A DNA stretch of 39,658 bases, from contig CALAUL010000089.1 in the NCBI GenBank assembly GCA_937892255.1, forward strand, positions 1 to 39,658, read 5' to 3'. The translations under genes were made by a program, and so were the position numbers. The number at the start of each line of letters is the position of its first letter. Position 1 is the stretch's first letter. The notes under the pieces are model-generated. The model ran no database searches, was not told the origin of the DNA, and was given only the letters and a program-made list of their open reading frames with translations. This stretch comes from an uncultured Bacteroidales bacterium (lineage in GTDB: Bacteria; Bacteroidota; Bacteroidia; Bacteroidales; Marinilabiliaceae). Below, in pieces: positions 23,481 through 31,131 of the stretch.

Positions 23481-24170
23481 ATGAAGTATATAATCATTGG
23501 TTTGGGCAATTTTGGACTCAGTCTTGGCAAGCAGTTATGCCAACAAGGTCACGAAGTAATAGGAATAGACTCTCGAGAGAGCATTACAGAAGAATACAAG
23601 GATATTCTGACAACAACAGTATGTCTGAACTCTACAGAAGAGACTGCTCTGCGTTCGCAACCCATACAAGAGGCGGATGCCATTATCGTAGCTATAGGAG
23701 AAGACTGGGCATCGTCTGTTCAGACTACGGCGATACTAAAAGAAATGGGAGCAAAGAGAATCATTGGTCGTTCTTTGTCCGCTCTTCACACAAAGATTTT
23801 GAAGGGATTGGAGATAGAGGAGATAATAAATCCCGAGGAAGAAGCGGCTCATATCATATCAAATCATATCATTTCCAAAAATGTTAAACAAACGCTTTCT
23901 CTGACCGATGAATACTCCATAAATGAGATTGTCATACCGACAATGTTTGTTGGACAAACAACAGAAGATATTGATTTAAAAAAGGATTTCGACCTAAACC
24001 TCATTGCTGTCATGCGTCAACGTCTGACAAAGACTGCTTTTGGCGTTTCAAATGTTGAATGGGAGATATGGAACGACTTTGCTTCTCCATATACCTTTTC
24101 CTCTAACGACCACATCGTTGTTCACGGGCACAAAAAGCAGATTAGCAAATTATTACAAATAATAAAATAA
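23481..24170 (+). CDS. trkA: TrkA/KtrA-type regulatory subunit
   Basis: A 229-residue cytoplasmic protein with a Rossmann RCK_N domain, GLGNFGLSLGKQL (7-19) and an acidic residue at the end of the second strand (GIDSRE, from about residue 28), which bind NAD(H) or ATP/ADP, followed by an RCK_C domain (about 145-229). It forms a gating ring below TrkH. It is the KtrA-like single-RCK length rather than the doubled TrkA of Enterobacteria. Confidence 0.94.
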   Translation: MKYIIIGLGNFGLSLGKQLCQQGHEVIGIDSRESITEEYKDILTTTVCLNSTEETALRSQPIQEADAIIVAIGEDWASSVQTTAILKEMGAKRIIGRSLSALHTKILKGLEIEEIINPEEEAAHIISNHIISKNVKQTLSLTDEYSINEIVIPTMFVGQTTEDIDLKKDFDLNLIAVMRQRLTKTAFGVSNVEWEIWNDFASPYTFSSNDHIVVHGHKKQISKLLQIIK

Positions 24171-24181
24171 CATCTACTATT

Positions 24182-24475
24182 ATGCCGTTAAATCTTAATA
24201 ACATCGTTTTACTTATCATTATTGGCTATTTGCTAATAATGAATATCGTGACTTTTTTCATATACAAAGCAGACAAGAAAAAAGCTCAAAAAGGTACATG
24301 GAGAACCCCCGAAAGCACTCTCATATTGTTGGCTTTCGTCGGTGGAAGTGTTGGTGCTGCATGTGCAATGAAGTTTTTACGACACAAGACAAAACATGTC
24401 AAGTTTCTGATATGTATTCCTCTTGCTCTTTTACTTCATCTTGCCATTGCCATCTATTGGAAATTTTGGATATAA
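24182..24475 (+). CDS. DUF1294 small membrane protein
   Basis: A 97-residue protein with three hydrophobic segments (about 8-27, 46-65, 73-92). Between the first two is the DUF1294 signature YKADKKKAQKGTWRTPESTL, with WRTPE conserved. The function of the family is unknown. It is the last gene of the plus-strand run, 11 nt after trkA, and ends before a bidirectional terminator. Confidence 0.85.
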   Translation: MPLNLNNIVLLIIIGYLLIMNIVTFFIYKADKKKAQKGTWRTPESTLILLAFVGGSVGAACAMKFLRHKTKHVKFLICIPLALLLHLAIAIYWKFWI

Positions 24476-24488
24476 ATATTCGTCAACC

Positions 24489-24528
24489 AAAAAGAGGGAA
24501 CTCATATAATATGCGGTTCCTTCTTTTT
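24489..24528. terminator. Bidirectional terminator
   Basis: AAAAAGAGGGAAC (24489-24501) pairs with GTTCCTTCTTTTT (24516-24528) at 12 of 13 positions. It has T runs on both strands and serves the convergent DUF1294 and esterase genes. Confidence 0.82.
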
Positions 24529-24550
24529 GATATCGTTTTAGCTTAAACTC

Positions 24551-25618
24551 TTAAAAATACTGTTCTAAGTATTTAGCCAATTCATCACCCATTTTCGCAT
24601 GTTGCTCTACTGATGGATGATAGTCCGCTCCTGTGCACTCACCTTGCAACGACATATCGAAACGGTGAATCTTATCATCACCCGAAGCATTAAACTTGCC
24701 AACTACTTCGTCCAAACACATCTTCACATCTTCAAGGTCTTTTCCCTGCATCATTATTCCGGTCAACATAACGATGTGCGCCTGCGGATAATATCCTCTT
24801 AAACGCTGAACGAACTCTGAGTATGCGTTTTTCATCTTGTCTGTGTCGTAAGTTTCCAAACTTGTGTCGTTGGTTCCTAAGTTAACACACACGACATGAG
24901 GCGTATAACGTGAAAAATCCCAACGAAGTGTCGAATCCATAAAGAGAGTCTGTTCGTACATCTGCGGCATGGTATAACGGTCGCTTCCCTCAGGTTTATC
25001 GCCATAATTGCGATAAATACCTATTCCCGAACGTGCAACGACAAGATGTTGAGCTTTTAACAAACGAGCTGCTCTATTGGCATACGTGTAGTAGTGATTC
25101 TCCGTCTCGTATGAGAAATGCTCCTTATTTGTAGGTGCTTCACAGCCATAACCACATGTTATAGAATTGCCGATAAACTCTATTTTCCTTTCCGGATATT
25201 TTGTAGCCTGTTGTACTTCTCCATCTATATAGAATCCCTTAACGGCTGGCTTTAGTTCATAACCCTCTACGACGTACATTATGCGCACTGTATGTCTGCC
25301 GTAATTAAGCGAATCAGCTAACACTACAAGTGTGTCCGACTGAGAGAAGTTAATTTTAAACGCCTCTTCATCGTCTATCTCAACCATAAAAAATCCACTT
25401 CCTCTTTTTGCTTCCATAGCTATCGATGAACCTATGAAATCCACCGTCATTGACACTCCCGGATATGTAAAACGCACCATCTCCGGATCGTCAAAACTAA
25501 CACGTCCCATATACTCTATCCTACTGTCTGACGCACTCAAAAAGACTTGCTTTTTCTCGTTCTGACAACTCGTAAAGAGTGCCAACGTCAAGCTTACAAC
25601 TAATAATATTCTTTTCAT
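24551..25618 (-). CDS. CE2-like SGNH acetyl-esterase lipoprotein
   Basis: A 355-residue lipoprotein with lipobox FTSC (Cys18). An N-terminal jelly-roll domain (about 25-135) is followed by an SGNH hydrolase domain with GNSITCGYG (nucleophile Ser in block I), NLGTNDT (block III Asn) and DYHPS (block V Asp/His). That two-domain order is characteristic of carbohydrate esterase family 2, which removes acetyl groups from xylan or other polysaccharides. Residues after the Cys are QNEKK, without the acidic surface-export signal seen in the first gene of the window, so the periplasm is the more likely location. It may work with the GH43 enzymes on acetylated plant polymers. Confidence 0.85.
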   Translation of the reverse strand: MKRILLVVSLTLALFTSCQNEKKQVFLSASDSRIEYMGRVSFDDPEMVRFTYPGVSMTVDFIGSSIAMEAKRGSGFFMVEIDDEEAFKINFSQSDTLVVLADSLNYGRHTVRIMYVVEGYELKPAVKGFYIDGEVQQATKYPERKIEFIGNSITCGYGCEAPTNKEHFSYETENHYYTYANRAARLLKAQHLVVARSGIGIYRNYGDKPEGSDRYTMPQMYEQTLFMDSTLRWDFSRYTPHVVCVNLGTNDTSLETYDTDKMKNAYSEFVQRLRGYYPQAHIVMLTGIMMQGKDLEDVKMCLDEVVGKFNASGDDKIHRFDMSLQGECTGADYHPSVEQHAKMGDELAKYLEQYF

Positions 25619-25643
25619 TTGCTAATAATTTATTGTGTTTATC

Positions 25644-25659
25644 TAACTTTGCAAAGTTA
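25644..25659. promoter_or_regulatory. Palindromic shared -7 element of divergent genes
   Basis: TAACTTTGCAAAGTTA is a perfect 16-bp palindrome made of two TAnnTTTG elements, one on each strand. The plus copy serves the methyltransferase (ATG at 25680) and the minus copy the esterase (ATG at 25618). TTTG at 25618-25621 is a -33 for the plus direction at 22 nt spacing. RNA polymerase could use only one direction at a time. Confidence 0.7.
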
Positions 25660-25679
25660 ATCATTATTATCTATACATC

Positions 25680-26861
25680 ATGCTTAATGCCAAAGAAGAA
25701 GCATTTATTAAGGAACACATCAACGATGATATACGACATCTTGCTCTCTCTATGAAACAGCACGATAATATCCGCAAGGAGTTTGTATTGCAACAGATAG
25801 CAGGGCGACAGGTCATAAAGCATAAAGTTCCATCGTGGCTCAACATCGAAGGTCTCATCTTTCCTCAACAACTATCTTTGGAACAATGTTCTTCGGAGGC
25901 TACGGCGTTATATAAGGCGCGTCTTGCCGGCAGCGGACATACAATGATTGACATGACAGGCGGTTTTGGTGTTGATTTCATCTTTATGTCGGCAGGATAT
26001 GACAATGGAATCTATATCGAGCAGTCCGCCACTCTTTGCGACATTGCCAAGCACAATTTCAAACTTCTACGAGATAAAACCTCGTCTGTCATCTGCAATG
26101 ATGGCGTAAAATATATACAACAGATGACCGATACCGTCGACCTCGTTTATCTCGACCCTGCCCGTAGAGATATAAATGGCGGCAAGGTCGTCAGAATATC
26201 CGATTGTACACCAAATCTCTCGTCCATAGAAAAGAGTCTTGTTGCAAAAAGCAAAAGAGTCATTGCCAAATTGTCGCCTATGCTTGACATCAATGACACT
26301 CTTTCGCGTCTGTCATATATCAAAGAGGTTCATATCGTCTCTTCCGACAACGAATGTAAAGAGCTTCTCCTTGTAATGGACAGTCAATCAAACAACGATG
26401 TGACGATACACACAGCAAACATCTTTGCCGGAGGTATTCAGTCTTTCACTTACGCCTTGGAAGACAATGCCGTCGACGACGTTTCATTCACCACCGATAC
26501 ATGCCAATATCTATACGAGCCTAATAGTTCAATCATGAAGGCCGGTGGCTTTAAAATAATAGCATCTCGTTTCAATGTAAAGAAGTTACACCCAAACAGC
26601 CATCTTTACACCGACGACACTTTGATAGGCTCTTTCCCGGGCAGACGTTTCGCCATAATAAAGACATTAGGATTCTCAAAGTCCGAATTATCTTCTTTAC
26701 AAAAGGAATTCCCTCGTGCCAATATCGCTGTCAGGAACTTTCCACTGCGAGCCGAAGAACTTAGAAAAAAACTCAAAATTAAAGACGGAGGTGATATTTA
26801 CATTTTTGCTTCTACTCTCTACAACGACAAACATGTGTTGATAGTCTGCAAGAAAGCATAA
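25680..26861 (+). CDS. THUMP-like SAM-dependent methyltransferase
   Basis: A 393-residue class I methyltransferase. The SAM-binding motif is DMTGGFGVD (91-99). The segment LDPARR (158-163) sits where base-modifying enzymes of this class carry N/D-P-P-Y and probably contacts the target base. The N-terminal ~85 residues and C-terminal ~130 residues (FNVKKLHPNSHLYTDD…SLQKEFPRANIAVRNFPLRAEELRKKLKI) are THUMP-like accessory parts, and RNA is the likely substrate; the modified nucleotide is unknown. It shares a palindromic promoter with the esterase gene. Confidence 0.82.
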   Translation: MLNAKEEAFIKEHINDDIRHLALSMKQHDNIRKEFVLQQIAGRQVIKHKVPSWLNIEGLIFPQQLSLEQCSSEATALYKARLAGSGHTMIDMTGGFGVDFIFMSAGYDNGIYIEQSATLCDIAKHNFKLLRDKTSSVICNDGVKYIQQMTDTVDLVYLDPARRDINGGKVVRISDCTPNLSSIEKSLVAKSKRVIAKLSPMLDINDTLSRLSYIKEVHIVSSDNECKELLLVMDSQSNNDVTIHTANIFAGGIQSFTYALEDNAVDDVSFTTDTCQYLYEPNSSIMKAGGFKIIASRFNVKKLHPNSHLYTDDTLIGSFPGRRFAIIKTLGFSKSELSSLQKEFPRANIAVRNFPLRAEELRKKLKIKDGGDIYIFASTLYNDKHVLIVCKKA

Positions 26862-26889
26862 AAAAAGGGAATGAGTTTCCACCCATTCC
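26860..26889 (-). terminator. aroC terminator
   Basis: GGAATG (26868-26873) pairs with CATTCC (26884-26889). On the minus strand the stem is followed by CTTTTTTTA. It is 26 nt after the aroC stop, and touches the stop of the convergent methyltransferase gene. Confidence 0.78.
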
Positions 26890-26914
26890 TTGTCATTTCA
26901 TATTTTACCAAGTA

Positions 26915-27985
26915 TTATTTCTTATTCATCAGCAGACAATCGGCTATCACCATTGCTGCCATAGCTTCTACTATTGGCACTGCTCTGGGTACAACACACG
27001 GGTCATGACGCCCTTTGACTTTTGTCTTAACTTCTTCATGATTAGCATTGATAGTCGGTTGCTCCATGAGTATCGTTGCTGTTGGTTTAAACGCCACATT
27101 GAAGTAAATATCCTCGCCATTAGAGATGCCACCTTGTATACCTCCGCTATTATTGGTTCGTGTACGCACTCTGTCTCCGTCGAGATAAAAGATATCGTTA
27201 TGCTCCGAACCACGCATTGTACTTCCTTCAAAGCCCGATCCGTATTCAAATCCTTTCACGGCATTTATACTCAACATAGCATGTGCCAATAGAGCTTGTA
27301 GCTTATCGAAACATGGCTCACCCAAACCAACCGGCACTCCCTTGATGACACATGTCACTACTCCGCCTATAGAGTCCTTCTCATTACGCACCGTCTCTAT
27401 TACCTCTATCATCTTTTGAGCCACAGCTTCATCAGGACATCTTACAATATTAGTCTCTATCTTTGACAAATCGAGATTCTCATATCCTTTTTCAACAGAG
27501 ACATCTCCGATTCTACTCGTATAAGCCACTATGCTGACACCCTGATCTCTAAGCATCAACTTTGCCAAAGCACCGCCTACAACACGAGCTACTGTTTCTC
27601 GTGCCGACGAACGCCCTCCACCTCTGTGGTCTCTTATGCCATACTTCATGGCATACGTATAGTCTGCATGTGACGGGCGATATATATCTATGATGTTATC
27701 ATAGTCCGATGATTTCTGATTTGTATTCTCAACCATAAAGCCTATCGGTGTACCCGTTGCTTTTCCTCCAAAAACTCCGCTCAACAACTTCACCTTGTCT
27801 TTCTCGTCTCGAGGTGTCGTTATTGCAGATTGTCCAGGTCGACGTCTATCCAACTCACTCTGTATAAAGTCAATATCTATGAGCGTACCCGACTTCATGC
27901 CATCAACAACACCACCCACAGCCTCGCCATGACTCTCTCCAAAAGTACTTAATCTGAAAGCCGTCCCAAATATATTGCCTGCCAT
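26915..27985 (-). CDS. aroC: Chorismate synthase
   Basis: Converts 5-enolpyruvylshikimate-3-phosphate to chorismate, the last step of the shikimate pathway, using reduced FMN. The 356 residues include FGESHG (15-20, with a catalytic His), RRRPGQS (47-53), GGGRSSARETVARV with conserved Arg, and the C-terminal MNEPSTI-like block rendered as MEQPTINANHEE. No other aro gene is adjacent. It starts 85 nt downstream of the slyD stop. Confidence 0.97.
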   Translation of the reverse strand: MAGNIFGTAFRLSTFGESHGEAVGGVVDGMKSGTLIDIDFIQSELDRRRPGQSAITTPRDEKDKVKLLSGVFGGKATGTPIGFMVENTNQKSSDYDNIIDIYRPSHADYTYAMKYGIRDHRGGGRSSARETVARVVGGALAKLMLRDQGVSIVAYTSRIGDVSVEKGYENLDLSKIETNIVRCPDEAVAQKMIEVIETVRNEKDSIGGVVTCVIKGVPVGLGEPCFDKLQALLAHAMLSINAVKGFEYGSGFEGSTMRGSEHNDIFYLDGDRVRTRTNNSGGIQGGISNGEDIYFNVAFKPTATILMEQPTINANHEEVKTKVKGRHDPCVVPRAVPIVEAMAAMVIADCLLMNKK

Positions 27986-28070
27986 GATTTCAGAAGTTAC
28001 TTAATTACTTATCGCTTTTCTATAATAACAAATGTCCAAAGCAACATTATCAACGTTGTCTATAGAAGCA

Positions 28071-28634
28071 TTAATGACAATGTCCGCATCCGCAACCGCA
28101 TTCTTCATCATCATGACCACCACAGCCTCCGCCACAGCTACCACAACTACCTCCACATGTTGCACTTACAAGTTCCTCTGCAGTAGCTTCTCTTACCTCT
28201 ATTATTTGTCCGGAAAAATAGAGGTCTTCTCCAGCCAAAGGATGATTAAAATCCATCTTCACAGTGTCATCTGTCACCTCCAATACAAGACCTTCAAGAC
28301 GTTGTCCGCCCTGACCCATCATGGGTATTCTGTTGCCAACTTGTATAAGGTCGTCTCTCAACTCTCCATTTATGACAAATATGTTCTTCGGTATGTCAAC
28401 CATAGCCTGTGGATCTACTTCTCCATACGCATCACTACATGGAATATCAAAAGCAAACTTGTCTCCTACCGACAATCCTTCTATTTTGGCTTCAAACATC
28501 GGCATCATGTGTCCGCTTCCAAACACAAACTTAAGAGCTTCCGATTCTCCAACTTTTTCTACTATTGATCCGTTTGCACCATCTGTACGTAATTCGTAAG
28601 TAAGTACAACATAGGTGTTTTGTTCTATTTTCAT
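28071..28634 (-). CDS. slyD: SlyD-type FKBP peptidyl-prolyl isomerase
   Basis: A 187-residue cytoplasmic prolyl isomerase and chaperone. The split FKBP domain (1-70 and about 120-155) is interrupted by an insert-in-flap domain (about 70-120: IPCSDAYGEVDPQAMVDIPK…). The last 30 residues are a Cys/Gly/His-rich metal-binding tail (SCGGGCGGHDDEEC… ending CGHCH), as in E. coli SlyD, where such a tail binds Ni. No hydrogenase or urease gene lies nearby. Confidence 0.92.
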   Translation of the reverse strand: MKIEQNTYVVLTYELRTDGANGSIVEKVGESEALKFVFGSGHMMPMFEAKIEGLSVGDKFAFDIPCSDAYGEVDPQAMVDIPKNIFVINGELRDDLIQVGNRIPMMGQGGQRLEGLVLEVTDDTVKMDFNHPLAGEDLYFSGQIIEVREATAEELVSATCGGSCGSCGGGCGGHDDEECGCGCGHCH

Positions 28635-28715
28635 ATACTTTACTATTATGTTTTTCTACTATGTTTTTGATGTGAACAGACTTAATTTCCCATCTTATCC
28701 ACTCTATTATGCCGG

Positions 28716-28746
28716 CAAAATTACACAAAAAAGGTTATAGCGCAAA
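28716..28746 (-). promoter_or_regulatory. slyD promoter inside the STAS terminator
   Basis: The minus strand has TTTG (28746-28743) and TAATTTTG (28723-28716), spaced 19 nt apart, the ideal -33/-7 distance. The -33 falls in the loop of the preceding terminator, so the two elements overlap. It predicts a leader of about 75 nt. Confidence 0.75.
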
Positions 28747-28760
28747 ATAACACTACAACC
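28727..28760 (-). terminator. Terminator of the sigma-Hpt-STAS operon
   Basis: On the minus strand GGTTGTAG pairs with CTATAACC (8 bp with one G-U) around a 12-nt loop, followed by TTTTTTG. It is 50 nt after the STAS gene stop. Confidence 0.85.
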
Positions 28761-28809
28761 CTCATTTATGATTTAGAATTCTTTAGAACTCCAATACTTC
28801 GTCAAAATA

Positions 28810-29169
28810 CTATTTCTCTATATCTAATATCTTGTCTATCTTCATAAGAGCCAAAAGTTTTGCCACTTCGCCTCTAACATTGCGCAATGTAAACTTACGA
28901 TCTTTCTCTCTCGAAGCCTTGACTCCACTTATCAGCACACTGATACCTGTACTGTCAATAAACTTAATATTTCCCAAGTCAAGTACAACATCACACGTAG
29001 TATTAGAGAACTGCTCCATAAGCACTCCTTTCAATTCTCCAGCATTGACTACTGTAACTCTATCAACCTCCGTTGGCATTACAACAACCAAGGAACCAAT
29101 CATTTCTACTTTTACCATTTGATATAAATTAGAATCGTTCTTCGTTTTATCTTCACTAAAAGACATCAC
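28810..29169 (-). CDS. STAS-domain anti-anti-sigma-factor-like protein
   Basis: A 119-residue single STAS domain. The phospho-acceptor loop is FIDSTGISVL with Ser73 in D-S-T-G, and the core strand VVLDLGNIKF precedes it, as in RsbV and SpoIIAA. Such proteins switch partners by serine phosphorylation to free a sigma factor or another output. It starts 7 nt after the Hpt gene on the same strand. Neither an anti-sigma kinase (RsbW-like HATPase) nor a PP2C phosphatase is present in the window. Met18 at 29118 is an alternative start because the first 17 residues are outside the domain. Confidence 0.88.
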   Translation of the reverse strand: MMSFSEDKTKNDSNLYQMVKVEMIGSLVVVMPTEVDRVTVVNAGELKGVLMEQFSNTTCDVVLDLGNIKFIDSTGISVLISGVKASREKDRKFTLRNVRGEVAKLLALMKIDKILDIEK

Positions 29170-29176
29170 CCGACGA

Positions 29177-29614
29177 CTATCCGCATAGCTCTTCCAAGTC
29201 CGACTTTGCCTTTTCGGACTGCAATATATAAAAAAAGATTAAATCATGTATACTTTTTTTCGATTTATTATCATAAACCCATTTCATTATCTTCTCTGAT
29301 GTCTTTTTAATCTGCAAATTATAATCATCTGCTTTTTGTCCATCGACTATATGTTTTTCGACACACAACAACTTACACATCATCTCCAACTTCTTCATCG
29401 CAACAGCCAATTCGTCCATACCTAAAGAGGATATTGACGCCTTTGCTTTATGCGCCAATGCTGCCATAGAGTACCAATCTTCCGTCTCATACATCTTCTC
29501 AAAGCCTTCTCTAAATTCATCTAACTGCTCCTTGAAGATTCCCAACAATGAGGATTTTAATTCCTCATCACCATCTGATACAGAGTCAATATATGTCATA
29601 TTTAACACTTCCAT
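29177..29614 (-). CDS. Hpt-domain phosphotransfer protein
   Basis: A 145-residue helical protein with the histidine phosphotransfer signature ALAHKAKASISSLGMDEL: His55 is the phosphorylation site, with Lys58 and Gly65 at the usual places. Helices before and after (LKSSLLGIFKEQLDEFREGFEKM; VAMKKLEMMCK) complete the four-helix bundle. The C-terminal ~40 residues are a further helix of unknown role. It lies 12 nt after the sigma factor gene and 7 nt before the STAS gene. No receiver domain or histidine kinase is present nearby, so its phosphate partner is elsewhere. Confidence 0.85.
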   Translation of the reverse strand: MEVLNMTYIDSVSDGDEELKSSLLGIFKEQLDEFREGFEKMYETEDWYSMAALAHKAKASISSLGMDELAVAMKKLEMMCKLLCVEKHIVDGQKADDYNLQIKKTSEKIMKWVYDNKSKKSIHDLIFFYILQSEKAKSDLEELCG

Positions 29615-29626
29615 CTCATACCTGAT

Positions 29627-30217
29627 TTATATGCATACACGTTCATTTTGGCACAAAATTTTGCGCAAATTGATTATACCATATCTAAATCTACCCAATG
29701 CGGTGTTTATGCCTACCTCCGTTTCTTCTGCTATCTCTTTAAAACTCATTCCCGCATAGTGTCGCATAAAAATGACTTGTCGTTGCACTTCCGGCAAGGT
29801 CTTAACGATTTCTCCTATCTCTTCCAATCTCTGACTGTTGACAATAGACTCTTCTACACTATTATCCAAAAGTTCTTGTCTCGCTCCTAACAATACATAC
29901 TGATAATCAGAGGCAACACACATCATTGCCTTCTTCGACTGTCTATATTGATCCATTATCATATTATGCGCTATTCTAACAATCCACGAAAAGAATTTGC
30001 CATCTTCATGATATCTTCCGGATAACACCGACAAATAGATCTTAAGACATACATCTTGAAATATATCATCTGCTATATCCGTTCGCTTAACCCTCGCCCG
30101 AATGTAAGATTTTAGTTTCTTTTCATATCGCACGATAAGCTCATTCATACATTCCATATACCCCATTGAACACATTTTCAATAGTCGTTCATCAGGGAAG
30201 CCTTTGTACTGCTTCAT
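29627..30217 (-). CDS. ECF-type RNA polymerase sigma factor
   Basis: A 196-residue sigma factor of the extracytoplasmic-function type. Region 2 is about residues 20-90 (LIVRYEKKLKSYIRARVKRTDIADDIFQDV…, with WIVRIAHNMIMDQYR), and region 4 is about 138-188 (LPEVQRQVIFMRHYAGMSFKEIAEETEVGINTALGRFRYG). A ~45-residue linker joins them. No anti-sigma membrane protein follows, unlike the usual Bacteroidetes sigma/FecR pairs; instead an Hpt and a STAS protein do. It is the first gene of the operon and has a good consensus housekeeping promoter. Confidence 0.93.
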   Translation of the reverse strand: MKQYKGFPDERLLKMCSMGYMECMNELIVRYEKKLKSYIRARVKRTDIADDIFQDVCLKIYLSVLSGRYHEDGKFFSWIVRIAHNMIMDQYRQSKKAMMCVASDYQYVLLGARQELLDNSVEESIVNSQRLEEIGEIVKTLPEVQRQVIFMRHYAGMSFKEIAEETEVGINTALGRFRYGIINLRKILCQNERVCI

Positions 30218-30295
30218 TATTTTAATTTTAAAAATAATGTATTAGTATGTCATGCGCTATCGTTTTTCTTGGTTAATTATTTACTTACTCTTTCG

Positions 30296-30326
30296 CAAAG
30301 GTAGAAACAAATTTAAACAAATCAAA
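30296..30326 (-). promoter_or_regulatory. Promoter of the sigma-Hpt-STAS operon
   Basis: The minus strand has TTTG (30326-30323) and TACCTTTG (30303-30296), spaced 19 nt apart, a full consensus match. It gives a leader of about 70-75 nt. There is no sign of a second, self-recognised ECF promoter. Confidence 0.78.
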
Positions 30327-30340
30327 ATTTTTAACATTAT

Positions 30341-31096
30341 CTACCCTACAACCTTATCCATGAAAAGCAATGTCATAAAGCCCAACAAAAGTGCGTATGT
30401 GGCCATTTTCTGATACCCATGAGCATGTGTCTCAGGTATCATTTCGTCACTTATGACATACAACATTGCACCTCCGGCAAATGCTAACATCGATGGCAAC
30501 AACAACTCTGACACCGCCCCTAATGCATATCCCAACCATACTCCTACTATCTCTAACATTCCTATACATATAGAAATGAACAATGTTCTCCATCGGCTCA
30601 CTCCAGCCAACAACAATGGCGATATCACCACCATACCCTCCGGCACATTTTGCAGTGCTATACCCATCGCCACTGACCATGCATCCGATACGTCCTCTCC
30701 GTTGAATCCTACACCTACGGCCACACCTTCTGGTAGTTTGTGTATAGCTATTGCCAAGACGAACAACATCACTCTGTTTATCTCACTATTTCCATTATGT
30801 TCCTCTGGTTCCAAACCTGTCAGACGATGCAGATGTGGTGTAAGTTTGTCTAAATAGTTTAAAAATATCGCACCTACAAGCACTCCGGCTACTATCTGCC
30901 ACCATGATGAAGTATCTATCATCTCTGTTGCCGGCAATATAAGCCCACAAACAGAGGCTGCCAACATTACCCCAGCACAATAACCCATTATTGTATCATG
31001 CCATTTATGCGACATCTGCTTAAACGTCAATCCTATCAATGAGCCTAACACGGAGGCTCCGCAAAGTCCTATTGCACTAATCCATACTGCCGACAT
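30341..31096 (-). CDS. ZIP-family metal transporter
   Basis: A 251-residue inner-membrane importer of divalent metals, most likely zinc, with eight predicted helices. The binuclear metal-site motifs are IHKLPEG (His119, Glu123) and QNVPEG (Asn150, Glu153), which match the family signature of H-x-L-P-E-G and N-x-P-E-G. The loop between helices 3 and 4 (TPHLHRLTGLEPEEHNGN, 86-103) is His-rich. It starts 35 nt after the M48/TerB gene on the same strand. Confidence 0.93.
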   Translation of the reverse strand: MSAVWISAIGLCGASVLGSLIGLTFKQMSHKWHDTIMGYCAGVMLAASVCGLILPATEMIDTSSWWQIVAGVLVGAIFLNYLDKLTPHLHRLTGLEPEEHNGNSEINRVMLFVLAIAIHKLPEGVAVGVGFNGEDVSDAWSVAMGIALQNVPEGMVVISPLLLAGVSRWRTLFISICIGMLEIVGVWLGYALGAVSELLLPSMLAFAGGAMLYVISDEMIPETHAHGYQKMATYALLLGFMTLLFMDKVVG

Positions 31097-31131
31097 ATCT
31101 CTATTATCTGTTGTTTTTTATTGCTGTCATG

